From positions 1 to 34,992 of the forward strand of contig NZ_JARJLT010000086.1 of assembly GCF_029335315.1 (NCBI RefSeq): a DNA stretch of 34,992 nucleotides, read 5' to 3'. Shown piece after piece: positions 25,359-33,062 of the stretch. Both the position numbers and the translations under genes were made by a program. The notes below the pieces were generated by a model that ran no database searches, was not told the DNA's origin, and was given only the letters and a program-made list of their open reading frames with translations. Source of the DNA: Pseudomonas citronellolis. GTDB taxonomy: Bacteria > Pseudomonadota > Gammaproteobacteria > Pseudomonadales > Pseudomonadaceae. Within the stretch, counting starts at the first letter, position 1, and the number at the start of each line of letters is the position of its first letter.

Positions 25359-27914
25359 ATGCCCTCGACCCGCACCCGAACCCTGCTGTTGCTGGCGTTG
25401 CTCCTGGCGCTGCTCGCCGTGCTGGCGGGGCAGGCCTGGCAGCGCTTGCTGGCCGAGCAGGGCATCAGCGCGATCGAGTGGCAGGGGCCGGGCCTGTCGA
25501 GGGACGGATTGCGTCTGCAACAGCTGGACGTGCGGCAGGAAAAATCCGCTTCGCACATGGAAATCCACGCCGAAGGCCTGAGCCTGGGCTGGCCGCGGCG
25601 CATCGACGGGCGCTGGCGCCTGGGCGCCGTGGAATTGCAGCGGCTTCGCCTGGCGGCGTGGCCCGACACGGCGGCGCCGGCGGAGCAGGGCGGCTGGCCG
25701 GACCCGGAGCGGGTCGGCCTGTGGCTGGGGCTGCTGCCGCAACGCATCGAACTGCCCCGCGCCGAACTCGAACTGCCCTGCGCGAGCGGGCAGCGCTGCC
25801 AGCTGGCCGGCAGCCTGCACTGGCAGCAGCTGCCCGGCAACACCGCGCAACTCGCGGCCGAACTGGTACAGGGCGCGCAGCGCCTGGCCGTGGCCGGCGA
25901 ACTGCGACCGCGCCAGGACGCCTGGCAACTGAACCTTGCGGCCGACCTGGACGGCGCCCGCCTGGCCGAGCTCGACGCCGAGTGGCTGCCGGGTGAACGG
26001 CGCTGGCGCGGCAACCTGGCCAGCCCCGGCGTGCCGCCGCTGGACGCGGTGCGCGCCTGGCTGGCGCCCTGGCTGCCGACGCCGACCCTGGCCATCGCGT
26101 TGCCCGAAGCCGGGCGCCTGCGCCTGAGCTGGGACAGCCTGCTCGGCGGCGACGGCCCCTGGCCGGACTGGCCGGGCCTGCGCGACAGCCAGGGCGAGCT
26201 GGAGCTGGCCATGCAACTGCCGCAACCCTGGCCGCTACCGGGCCTGGGCTCGCTGCAGGGCGACCTGCAACTGCAGGCGAGCGCCGCCACGTCCGGGCAA
26301 TGGCGGCCGAAGGTGCTGGACGGCGACCTCTACCTCAGCGACCTGTATGGCGACTGGCTGCAGGCGCTGCCCGTCGGCCTGCGCCCGGCCAGCCTGCGCC
26401 TGGCGCTGCAGCCGGACGACAGCGCGCCCGGCGCGGTGCGCCTCGACCTGCGCGGCAAGGGCGCCAGCGACCTGCGTTTGCAAGGCGTGCTGGCGCTGGT
26501 CGAAGGCGAGCGCCTGGCGCTGGCGCTGAGCCAGGGGCGCCTGCAAGGCCAGGTGGCCGACCTGCAGTTCCCTGGCCTGCGCCTGGGCAAGCTGGCCCTC
26601 GACCTGCCGCTGGACGGCGAGATCGGCCAGGCCGCCGCCCAGCTGCGCCTGGGCAAGGCGGCGAAACTGAGCCTGGCCAGCCTCACCGGGCCGCAGGCGA
26701 TCAAGGCCGGCAAGCTCAGCGTCACTGCGGACCAGGCCACGCTGGCGCTGGGTTACGCCCAGGGCCAAGCGTTCAGCCTTGGCTTCGACGGAGCCGTGCA
26801 ATTGGCCGTCGGCGAGCTGCGCCAGGCGCAGCTCAAGCCCCTGGCCTGGAGCTACCAGGGCCAGCTCAGCGCCGGGCTGGCGCAGCAGCGGCTCAAGGGG
26901 CGCCTGCAGAACAGCGGTGGCCTGAGCGCCGACGTCGAGTTGCAGCATGCGGCCGACGGTGGTCTGCAACTGTCGGCGCAAGTGCCGGAGTTCTTCCTGC
27001 GCACCGGCAATCCGCTCGCCGCCAGCCTGGCCGCCTGGCCCGAACTGCTCAGCCTGAACAATGGCCGCCTGCGCGGCAGCGTCGACTGGAAGCTTCCTCC
27101 AGCAGGCGCGCAGCAACTGGCGCTGGTCCTGAACGGAAACGGCCTCGACGGTGTCTATGACCGCAGCGAGATCCACGGCCTGGACGCTGAAGCGAAGGTG
27201 CAGCTGCGCGGGAACGACCTGCTGCTGCAGCTGCCGAGCCTCAAGGTGGCGCAATTGAACCCCGGCGTGCCGCTCGGCCCCCTGCAATTCCAGGGCGACT
27301 ACAGCGCCAGTCTGGCCCGGCCGCTGGCCGGGCGCCTGGACTGGCGGCAGCTGGAATTGCAGCTGTTCGGCGGCCGCGCCTGGCTGGACGCCGGCACGTT
27401 GCGCCCGGCGGCCGAGAACCCCGCGCAGAACCTGCACCTGGAGGGTGTATTGCTGGAACAGATTCTCAAGGCCTACCCCGCCGAGGGCCTGGCCGGAAAC
27501 GGCATCCTCGATGGCCAGCTGCCGCTGCTCATCGGCCCCGATGGGTTGAGCGTCAAGGGCGGCCAGGTGGCGGCGCGGCAACCCGGCGTCCTGCAGTTCC
27601 GCTCGGAGAAGATCCGCGCCCTGGGCCAGAGCAACCCGGCCATGCAGCTGGTGGCGACGATGCTCGACGATTTCCGCTACGAGCGCCTGGCCAGCAGCGT
27701 GGATTATGCTCGTAACGGGCGCCTGCTCCTGGGCCTGGCCATCAGCGGCCGCAACCCGGCGCTGGAAGACGGGCGGCCGGTGAACCTCAACGTCAACCTC
27801 GAGGAGAACATCCCCGACCTGCTCACCAGTCTGCAACTGAGCGACCGGGTCAGCGACGTCATCCGCAAGCGCGTGCAGGATCGCCTGCGCAACAAGCCCC
27901 CCGCCGCGCCCTGA
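25359..27914 (+). CDS. ydbH: YdbH-family intermembrane lipid-transport protein (AsmA-like)
   Basis: An 851-residue protein with one N-terminal membrane helix (LLLLALLLALLAVLAGQAW) and a long periplasmic body rich in short beta-type segments with repeated 'LxLxLxG/DLxL' pattern. Near the C-terminus are conserved YdbH features: GLAGNGILDGQLPLLIGPDGLSVKGGQV and LNVNLEENIPDLLTSLQLSDRVSDVI. YdbH belongs to the AsmA-like group, bridge-like proteins that carry phospholipids across the periplasm from inner to outer membrane, with YnbE at the outer membrane. The adjacent ynbE and ydbL genes confirm the identity. The frame opens at 25275, but ATG at 25359 is chosen for its GGAG (6 nt spacing) and because the membrane helix then lies directly after a short basic start. 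It diverges from dadR. Confidence 0.88.
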   Translation: MPSTRTRTLLLLALLLALLAVLAGQAWQRLLAEQGISAIEWQGPGLSRDGLRLQQLDVRQEKSASHMEIHAEGLSLGWPRRIDGRWRLGAVELQRLRLAAWPDTAAPAEQGGWPDPERVGLWLGLLPQRIELPRAELELPCASGQRCQLAGSLHWQQLPGNTAQLAAELVQGAQRLAVAGELRPRQDAWQLNLAADLDGARLAELDAEWLPGERRWRGNLASPGVPPLDAVRAWLAPWLPTPTLAIALPEAGRLRLSWDSLLGGDGPWPDWPGLRDSQGELELAMQLPQPWPLPGLGSLQGDLQLQASAATSGQWRPKVLDGDLYLSDLYGDWLQALPVGLRPASLRLALQPDDSAPGAVRLDLRGKGASDLRLQGVLALVEGERLALALSQGRLQGQVADLQFPGLRLGKLALDLPLDGEIGQAAAQLRLGKAAKLSLASLTGPQAIKAGKLSVTADQATLALGYAQGQAFSLGFDGAVQLAVGELRQAQLKPLAWSYQGQLSAGLAQQRLKGRLQNSGGLSADVELQHAADGGLQLSAQVPEFFLRTGNPLAASLAAWPELLSLNNGRLRGSVDWKLPPAGAQQLALVLNGNGLDGVYDRSEIHGLDAEAKVQLRGNDLLLQLPSLKVAQLNPGVPLGPLQFQGDYSASLARPLAGRLDWRQLELQLFGGRAWLDAGTLRPAAENPAQNLHLEGVLLEQILKAYPAEGLAGNGILDGQLPLLIGPDGLSVKGGQVAARQPGVLQFRSEKIRALGQSNPAMQLVATMLDDFRYERLASSVDYARNGRLLLGLAISGRNPALEDGRPVNLNVNLEENIPDLLTSLQLSDRVSDVIRKRVQDRLRNKPPAAP

Positions 27915-27930
27915 GCGCAAGGAGAACCGC

Positions 27931-28122
27931 ATGCGCCTGAGCGCATTCATCGCCGTCCTGGCCCTGCTCGGGCTCAGCCAGGGCTGTACGCCGACAGTCC
28001 AGCTGGCGGCACCCAAGGAGCCGATCAACATCAATCTCAACGTGAAGATCGAGCACGAGATCTACATCAAGGTCGACAAGGCCCTGGATGGCATCATCAA
28101 CGAGAACAGCGGTCTGTTCTGA
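27931..28122 (+). CDS. ynbE: YnbE-family outer-membrane lipoprotein
   Basis: A 63-residue lipoprotein: signal FIAVLALLGLSQGC with lipobox SQGC, then TPTVQLAAPKEPININLNVKIEHEIYIKVDKALDGII. The VQLAAPKEPI-INLNVKIEHEI-IKVDK sequence is the conserved YnbE core. In E. coli YnbE binds the C-terminus of YdbH at the outer membrane, extending the lipid-carrying groove as a stack of strands. Position +2 is Thr, so outer-membrane sorting is expected. AAGGAG lies upstream of ATG at 27931; the gene is 16 nt after ydbH and 11 nt before ydbL. Confidence 0.92.
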   Translation: MRLSAFIAVLALLGLSQGCTPTVQLAAPKEPININLNVKIEHEIYIKVDKALDGIINENSGLF

Positions 28123-28133
28123 GGAGCTTTCAC

Positions 28134-28478
28134 ATGACACTGCGCAGCAAATTCGGCGTCGCCCTGCTGGCTCTTTGCGTCAGCCTGCCGGCCCTGGCCA
28201 TGAGCCTGGAGCAGGCCATGTCGGCCCTCGGCGCGGCCAAGGCCCAGGGGCTGGTCGGCGAACAGGCCGACGGCTACCTGGGGGTGGTCAGCAACAGTGG
28301 CCAGGCCGCCGACATCGCCGCCCAGATCAACGCCGCGCGCCGCGCCGAGTACCAGAAGGTGGCCGGGCAGAGCGGCGCCAAACTCGGCGACGTCGAGACC
28401 CTGGCCGGGCAGAAGGCCATGGAGCGCACCCCGGCCGGCCAGTACATCCAGCGCAACGGCAGCTGGGTGCGCAAGTAA
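28134..28478 (+). CDS. ydbL: YdbL-family periplasmic protein (DUF1318)
   Basis: A 114-residue protein with a signal peptide (ALLALCVSLPALAMS, cleavage likely after ALA near residue 22). The mature part shows LEQAMSALGAAKAQGLVGEQADGYLG and INAARRAEYQKVA, then GQKAMERTPAGQYIQRNGSWVRK, the DUF1318/YdbL signature. In E. coli YdbL accompanies YdbH and YnbE, apparently preventing improper YnbE assembly. GAGGAG precedes ATG at 28134, 11 nt after ynbE. The three-gene order ydbH-ynbE-ydbL is the same as in E. coli. Confidence 0.92.
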   Translation: MTLRSKFGVALLALCVSLPALAMSLEQAMSALGAAKAQGLVGEQADGYLGVVSNSGQAADIAAQINAARRAEYQKVAGQSGAKLGDVETLAGQKAMERTPAGQYIQRNGSWVRK

Positions 28479-28830
28479 GGGGATTTCCCTGGCGCCGCCG
28501 TTCGACGGCCGGCGCCTGCGGCCGAGGGTCGCGGCAGCGCTTCTTCCTGTTTCCATCGCCCCTGGCGGGAGTTATTCCCGCCAAGGTCCTCCTGTGCAAA
28601 ATTCCTTTCTGAAACCGGCGAATTCGCGCCAAGCATCGGCTGCGGCTTTTTCAGGTGCTTTTGCAGGGTGTCTGGGGGATGCGCCTCCGTATTAGGCGCA
28701 TTTGCCAAGAATTTCCTTCAATTACCCCCTGCTAAATAGTGATTATTTCTGCCGGTGAATTCCTATACTGCGCGCATCTTCGTTCAAAATAAAAAACGTC
28801 GTGTGCAGGCACGCGACGTAGGAGGCAGCG
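28479..28830 (+). promoter_or_regulatory. dadA upstream region: Lrp-type site, promoter and hairpins (352 nt)
   Basis: Gene-free stretch between ydbL and dadA. It holds an imperfect GC hairpin at 28491-28516, and a perfect 8-bp stem at 28563-28583 (TGGCGGGA/TCCCGCCA) that lacks a U-tract. At 28737-28751 is TAGTGATTATTTCTG, 12 of 15 matches to the Lrp consensus. The -10 box TATACT lies at 28764-28769, with no good -35 (GATTAT at the right spacing, inside the Lrp site), as expected for an activator-dependent promoter. AATAAAAAA at 28788-28796 in the leader is a candidate Hfq/Crc site. Strong GGAGG precedes dadA. Confidence 0.55.
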
Positions 28831-30126
28831 ATGCGCGTTCTGGTCCTTGGCAGCGGTGTGATCGGCACCGCCAGTGCTTACTACCTGGCCCGTGCCGGTT
28901 TCGAAGTGGTGGTGATCGACCGCCAGCCCGGCCCGGCCCTGGAAACCAGCTTCGCCAACGCCGGCCAGGTCTCCCCCGGCTACGCCTCGCCCTGGGCCGC
29001 CCCGGGCATCCCGCTGAAGGCCATGAAGTGGCTGCTGGAAAAGCACGCGCCGCTGGCCATCAAGCTCACCGGCGACCCCAGCCAGTACGCCTGGATGTGG
29101 CAGATGCTGCGCAACTGCAACGCCGCCAGCTACGCGGTGAACAAGGAGCGCATGGTGCGTCTGTCCGAGTACAGCCGCGACTGCCTCGACGAACTGCGCG
29201 CCGAAACCGGCATCAGCTACGAAGGCCGCACCCTGGGCACCACCCAGCTGTTCCGCACCCAGGCCCAGCTGGACGCCGCCGCCAAGGACATCTCGGTGCT
29301 GGAAAGCTCCGGTGTGCCCTATGAAGTCCTCGACCGCGCCGGCATCGCCCGCGTCGAGCCGGCCCTGGCCAAGGTGGCCGACAAGCTGGTCGGCGCCCTG
29401 CGCCTGCCCAACGACCAGACCGGCGACTGCCAGATGTTCACCACCAAGCTGGCCGAACTGGCACAAGGCCTGGGCGTGGAATTCCGCTTCAACCAGAACA
29501 TCCAGCGCCTGGATTTCGCCGGCGACCGCATCAACGGCGTCTGGGTCGATGGCCAGCTGGTCACCGCCGACCACTACGTGCTGGCCCTGGGCAGCTACTC
29601 GCCGCAGATGCTCAAGCCGCTGGGCATCAACGCCCCGGTGTACCCGCTGAAGGGCTACTCGCTGACCGTGCCGATCACCAACCCGGACATGGCGCCGACC
29701 TCGACCATCCTCGACGAGACCTACAAGGTCGCGATCACCCGTTTCGACCAGCGCATCCGCGTTGGCGGCATGGCCGAGATCGCCGGCCTCGACCTGTCGC
29801 TGAACCCGCGTCGTCGTGAAACCCTGGAAATGATCACCAACGATCTCTACCCGGAAGGCGGCGACGTCAGCCAGGCGACCTTCTGGACCGGCCTGCGCCC
29901 GGCCACCCCGGACGGCACCCCGATCGTCGGCGGCACCCGCTACCGCAACCTGTACCTGAACACCGGCCACGGCACCCTGGGCTGGACCATGGCTTGCGGC
30001 TCGGGCCGCTACCTGGCCGACCTGATGGCCAAGAAGCGCCCGCAGATCAGCACCGAAGGCCTGGACATCTCCCGCTACAACAACGCTTCGGAGAGCCAGA
30101 ATGGCCATCCTGCGCCGGCACACTGA
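28831..30126 (+). CDS. dadA: D-amino-acid dehydrogenase small subunit
   Basis: A 431-residue flavoprotein. The FAD-binding start is [19 protein letters not shown] (GxGxxG at residues 7-12), followed by [27 protein letters not shown], the DadA signature. C-terminal motifs [17 protein letters not shown] and [23 protein letters not shown] complete the family pattern. It oxidises D-alanine and other D-amino acids to 2-oxo acids at the inner-membrane face, passing electrons to the respiratory chain. Together with the alanine racemase DadX it lets the cell use L-alanine. The length is that of known DadA. GTAGGAGG upstream of ATG is strong. Its last 26 nt overlap the following RidA-family gene. Confidence 0.97.
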   Translation: MRVLVLGSGVIGTASAYYLARAGFEVVVIDRQPGPALETSFANAGQVSPGYASPWAAPGIPLKAMKWLLEKHAPLAIKLTGDPSQYAWMWQMLRNCNAASYAVNKERMVRLSEYSRDCLDELRAETGISYEGRTLGTTQLFRTQAQLDAAAKDISVLESSGVPYEVLDRAGIARVEPALAKVADKLVGALRLPNDQTGDCQMFTTKLAELAQGLGVEFRFNQNIQRLDFAGDRINGVWVDGQLVTADHYVLALGSYSPQMLKPLGINAPVYPLKGYSLTVPITNPDMAPTSTILDETYKVAITRFDQRIRVGGMAEIAGLDLSLNPRRRETLEMITNDLYPEGGDVSQATFWTGLRPATPDGTPIVGGTRYRNLYLNTGHGTLGWTMACGSGRYLADLMAKKRPQISTEGLDISRYNNASESQNGHPAPAH

Positions 30127-30454
30127 TGCACGCATGAGCCAGATCGTCGTCCACAACGGCACCGTCTACCTGGCGGGCCAGGTGGGCGACGACCTGACCG
30201 CCGGCGTCGCGCAGCAGACCCGCGAGACCCTGGCCAGCGTCGAGCGCCTGCTCGACCAGGCCGGCACCGACAAGACCCACATCCTCTCGGTGACCATCTA
30301 CCTGAAGGATATCGAGGCCGACTTCGCCGGCATGAACGCCGTGTGGGACCAGTGGCTGCCGCAAGGCAGCGCGCCGGCTCGCGCCACGGTCGAGGCGAAG
30401 CTCTGCGAGCCGGAGATCCTGGTCGAGATGTCGGTGGTCGCGGCCCTGCCGTAA
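30101..30454 (+). CDS. RidA-family protein of the dad operon
   Basis: A 117-residue RidA/YjgF-family protein: [54 protein letters not shown] and [25 protein letters not shown], with the conserved Arg in PARATVEA. It belongs to a RidA subgroup with the R(M/L)[16 protein letters not shown] N-terminus, distinct from the 126-residue protein at 1101. The probable job is to hydrolyse imine products released by DadA, or 2-aminoacrylate formed near DadX; this is inference. ATG at 30101 with GGAG 7 nt upstream overlaps the end of dadA by 26 nt, so translation is coupled. A strong terminator lies just downstream. Confidence 0.92.
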   Translation: MAILRRHTDARMSQIVVHNGTVYLAGQVGDDLTAGVAQQTRETLASVERLLDQAGTDKTHILSVTIYLKDIEADFAGMNAVWDQWLPQGSAPARATVEAKLCEPEILVEMSVVAALP

Positions 30455-30467
30455 TCCCTTTGCGTGG

Positions 30468-30496
30468 GGCCTGGTCGGACTGCCAGGCCTTTTTTT
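30468..30496 (+). terminator. Intrinsic terminator between dadA-ridA and dadX
   Basis: A perfect 7-bp stem GGCCTGG/CCAGGCC (30468-30474 with 30483-30489, 8-nt loop) is followed by seven T residues (30490-30496). It lies 14 nt past the RidA-family stop codon and 73 nt before dadX. Confidence 0.9.
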
Positions 30497-30568
30497 CTTC
30501 CCCGGCCTTCGCCGCGGCGAGCCCGTCGCACCCGAATTGTCGTACCCGAATAACAGAGAGTGACCGCC

Positions 30569-31642
30569 ATGCGTCCAGCCCGTGCCCTGATCGACCTCCA
30601 GGCCCTGCGCCACAACTACCGCCTGGCCCGTGAAGTCAGCGGCGCGCGGGCTCTGGCAGTGGTCAAGGCGGATGCCTACGGGCATGGCGCGGTGCGTTGC
30701 GCCCAGGCCCTGGAGGCGGAGGCCGACGGCTTCGCCGTGGCCTGCATCGAGGAAGCCCTGGAGCTGCGCGAGGCCGGCATCCGCGCGCCGATCCTGTTGC
30801 TCGAAGGCTTCTTCGAGGCCAGCGAGCTGGAGCTGATCGAGCGCCACGACCTGTGGTGCGTGGTGCATTCGGCCTGGCAGCTGGAGGCCATCGAGCGCGC
30901 CCGTCCGGGCAAGCCGCTGACCCTCTGGCTGAAGATGGATTCGGGTATGCACCGCGTCGGCTTCTTCCCGCAGGACTACGCCGGCGCCCTGGCGCGCCTG
31001 CAGGCCCTGCCGCACGTGGCCAAGGTGGTGCTGATGAGCCACTTCGCCCGTGCCGACGAACTGGGCTGCGCGCGCACCGAGGAACAGGTCGCGACCTTCG
31101 AGGCGGTGCGCGCCGGCCTGGGCAACGAGGTCAGCCTGCGCAATTCCCCCGGCATCCTCGGCTGGCCGAGCGTACCCAGCGACTGGGTGCGCCCGGGCAT
31201 CATGCTCTACGGCGCCACCCCCTTCGAACAGGCGCACCCGCTGGCCGACCAGCTGCGCCCGGTGATGACCCTGGAATCGAAGATCATCGGCGTGCGCGAA
31301 CTGCCGGCCGGCGAGCCGGTGGGCTACGGCGCGCGCTTCGTCGCCGAGCGCCCGGTGCGCGTCGGCGTGGTGGCCATGGGTTACGCCGACGGCTACCCGC
31401 GCCACGCTCCGGATGGCACCCCGGTGTTCATCGACGGCAAGCCCAGCCGCATCATCGGCCGGGTCTCCATGGACATGCTCACCGTCGAGCTCACCGACCT
31501 GCCCGGCGCCACCCTCGGCAGCCGCGTCGAGCTGTGGGGGCCGAACGTCCCGGCCAGCGAGCTGGCCAGCCGTTGCGGCAGCATCCCCTACCAACTGTTC
31601 TGCAACCTCAAGCGCGTACCGCGTGTCTACAGCGGAGACTGA
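30569..31642 (+). CDS. dadX: Catabolic alanine racemase
   Basis: A 357-residue PLP enzyme, the same length as P. aeruginosa DadX. It starts [20 protein letters not shown], with the PLP Lys in [16 protein letters not shown] (about residue 33), the catalytic Tyr in [14 protein letters not shown], and the C-terminal [23 protein letters not shown] and [16 protein letters not shown] motifs. It converts L-alanine to D-alanine for DadA and also supplies D-alanine for cell wall. GTG at 30560 is possible, but ATG at 30569 is chosen because the family begins there; the ribosome-binding GAGAG is weak. The terminator at 30468 separates it from dadA. Confidence 0.96.
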   Translation: MRPARALIDLQALRHNYRLAREVSGARALAVVKADAYGHGAVRCAQALEAEADGFAVACIEEALELREAGIRAPILLLEGFFEASELELIERHDLWCVVHSAWQLEAIERARPGKPLTLWLKMDSGMHRVGFFPQDYAGALARLQALPHVAKVVLMSHFARADELGCARTEEQVATFEAVRAGLGNEVSLRNSPGILGWPSVPSDWVRPGIMLYGATPFEQAHPLADQLRPVMTLESKIIGVRELPAGEPVGYGARFVAERPVRVGVVAMGYADGYPRHAPDGTPVFIDGKPSRIIGRVSMDMLTVELTDLPGATLGSRVELWGPNVPASELASRCGSIPYQLFCNLKRVPRVYSGD

Positions 31643-31686
31643 ACGACGAACTGCGTAAAGTTTGCGCAGTATCTGGAGTCGATCTG

Positions 31687-31796
31687 TTGTAAATACTGAA
31701 CGGTGTTGCCATGATACGGAGCACTTCGGAACCCGCTCGCCGCAAGGCGTAGGCGGGTTCTGCCGTTAGAGCCTGCCAGAACAAGAAAGAAGGAGG
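31687..31796 (+). promoter_or_regulatory. pauR leader: candidate promoter, GNRA-capped hairpin, Hfq/Crc-like site
   Basis: Upstream of pauR are a possible -35 TTGTAA (31687-31692) and -10 TGATAC (31712-31717; 19-nt spacer, weak). An 8-bp stem GAACCCGC/GCGGGTTC (31729-31736 with 31753-31760) encloses an inner CGCC/GGCG stem with a GCAA tetraloop (31738-31749). No U-tract follows, so it is a leader structure rather than a clear terminator. AACAAGAAA (31780-31788) lies directly before the ribosome-binding site AGGAGG (31791-31796). A separate dyad ACTGCG/CGCAGT (31650-31670) is a possible operator. Confidence 0.45.
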
Positions 31797-31805
31797 ACCC
31801 CACCC

Positions 31806-32354
31806 TTGGACGTTGGCGCTCGTCTGCAAGCCATCCGCAAACTCAAAGGGCTGTCCCAGCGTGAACTCGCCAAACGCGCGGGTGTCACCAACAGCACCAT
31901 CTCGATGATCGAAAAGAACAGCGTGAGCCCGTCGATCAGCTCGCTGAAGAAGGTACTGGGCGGCATTCCCATGGCGCTGGTGGAATTCTTCTCCCTGGAC
32001 ATCGAGCAGGACAGCAACACCCAGGTGGTCTACAAGGCAGACGAACTCAACGACCTGTCCGACGGCGACATCATCATGAAACTGGTCGGCAAGGCTTTCC
32101 CCAGCCGCGCGATCACCCTGCTCGACGAGACCTACCCGCCAGGCGCCGACACCGGCGACGACATGTATTCCCACGAAGGCGAGGAGACCGGCGTCCTGAT
32201 CGAAGGTCGTCTGGAGCTGACCGTCGGCGAGGAGACCTACGTCCTCGAGAGTGGCGACAGCTACTATTTCGACAGCACTCGCCCGCACCGCTTCCGCAAT
32301 CCCTTCAACGCGCCGGCGAGGCTGATCAGCGCGACGACCCCGGCAAATTTTTAG
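31806..32354 (+). CDS. pauR: XRE-cupin transcriptional regulator PauR
   Basis: A 182-residue protein: helix-turn-helix of the XRE type (VGARLQAIRKLKGLSQRELAKRAGVTNSTISMIEKNSVSPSISSLKKVL, residues 3-51) and a C-terminal cupin (about 105-175, with EGEETGVLIEGRLELTVGEETYVLESGDSYYFDSTRPHRFRN). This is the PuuR/PauR layout and equals the P. aeruginosa PauR length. PauR represses the gamma-glutamylation pathway of putrescine and cadaverine breakdown, so pauC and pauB4 in this window are expected targets; the amine probably binds the cupin pocket. The start is TTG at 31806, 9 nt after a strong AGGAGG; no ATG offers a better start. It lies 163 nt after dadX on the same strand. Confidence 0.94.
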   Translation: MDVGARLQAIRKLKGLSQRELAKRAGVTNSTISMIEKNSVSPSISSLKKVLGGIPMALVEFFSLDIEQDSNTQVVYKADELNDLSDGDIIMKLVGKAFPSRAITLLDETYPPGADTGDDMYSHEGEETGVLIEGRLELTVGEETYVLESGDSYYFDSTRPHRFRNPFNAPARLISATTPANF

Positions 32355-32402
32355 AGGCGGCCGAGCCGCCTGCGACCGTATGACGCAAGGCCCGCGCGGG
32401 CC
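32355..32402 (+). repeat. Dyads downstream of pauR
   Basis: AGGCGG/CCGCCT (32355-32360 with 32366-32371) begins directly after the pauR stop, followed by a perfect 14-bp palindrome GGCCCGCGCGGGCC (32389-32402). Neither has a U-tract. They may slow or end pauR transcription before the cycB promoter. Confidence 0.4.
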
Positions 32403-32410
32403 CTGCAATT

Positions 32411-32439
32411 GTTTCCGGCGCGCGGTCTTCCGTTATACT
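32411..32439 (+). promoter_or_regulatory. Candidate cycB promoter
   Basis: A good -10 box TATACT lies at 32434-32439, 74 nt before the cycB start. The -35 at ideal spacing is GTTTCC (32411-32416), weak; TTGTTT (32409-32414) gives a 19-nt spacer. Found by eye. Confidence 0.45.
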
Positions 32440-32512
32440 TGCGGCCGCCCGCGCGACCTAGACTGCGATGGAACCGTGCCCGGGCGAGACAAGCCACGAT
32501 GAGGGTATAAGG

Positions 32513-32941
32513 GTGAACCTGATAAAGAAAATCCTGGTGGCCCAGGCCGCCGTGCTGGCCCTGATGGGCGCTAGCGCTCAGGCCACGACCAACGACGACG
32601 CCATCGCCAAGCGTCTGGAGCCGGTGGGCAAGGTCTGCGTTCAGGGCAAGGAATGCGAAGGCGTCGGCGCCGTAGCTTCGTCCGGTGGTGGCGGTGCGCC
32701 GCGCTCCGGCGAGGAAATCGTCGGCAAGGTCTGCACCAACTGCCATGGCACCGGTCTGCTGGGCGCGCCGAAAGTCGGCGACAAGGCCGAATGGGGCAAG
32801 CGCGCGAAAGAGCAGGGCGGCCTCGACGGTCTGCTGGCCAAGGCCATCTCCGGTTTCAACGCGATGCCGCCGAAAGGCACCTGCGCCGATTGCTCGGACG
32901 ACGAGCTCAAAGGCGCGATCAAGCACATGTCCGGCCTCTGA
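32513..32941 (+). CDS. cycB: Cytochrome c5
   Basis: A 142-residue exported protein starting at GTG 32513: NLIKKILVAQAAVLALMGASAQA is a signal peptide cleaved after about residue 24. The mature part has the heme motif CTNCH (in GKVCTNCHGTGLLGAPKVGD), the axial Met in GFNAMPPKGT and a Cys pair (CADCSDD) that forms the disulfide of the c5 family. A 35-residue linker with SSGGGGAPRSGEE lies before the heme domain. Cytochrome c5 carries electrons in the periplasm, in pseudomonads to terminal oxidases or denitrification enzymes. The frame is open earlier (32468), but GTG with GAGGG 8-12 nt upstream and a clean signal peptide fixes this start. A strong terminator follows. Confidence 0.93.
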   Translation: MNLIKKILVAQAAVLALMGASAQATTNDDAIAKRLEPVGKVCVQGKECEGVGAVASSGGGGAPRSGEEIVGKVCTNCHGTGLLGAPKVGDKAEWGKRAKEQGGLDGLLAKAISGFNAMPPKGTCADCSDDELKGAIKHMSGL

Positions 32942-32957
32942 TCCCCGGCCCGACAGG

Positions 32958-32983
32958 AAAAAGCCGCCCACGGGCGGCTTTTT
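32958..32983 (+). terminator. Intrinsic terminator of cycB
   Basis: A 7-bp GCCGCCC/GGGCGGC stem (32963-32969 with 32972-32978) flanked by A5 and T5, 16 nt past the cycB stop codon. Confidence 0.93.
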
Positions 32984-33062
32984 CATGCCTGGGCGAAAGG
33001 CGACGGAGCGTCTGCCGTGGAATCCGGTCCAAACTGGATCGGCAACCACGGAGGATCCTGCC

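Noticed and set aside
25265-26290. Long minus-strand open frames opposite ydbH, and similar long frames opposite spoT, gmk/yicC, algC and dadA
   Set aside because: They are shadows caused by the strong G/C third-position bias. Their translations are rich in Arg, Ala, Gly, His and Gln with no recognisable domains, while the opposite strand encodes conserved proteins.
32685-33062. Upstream extension of the CoA-transferase frame across the end of cycB
   Set aside because: It would run through cycB and its terminator, and the family-like sequence and a strong ribosome-binding site begin at 33063.
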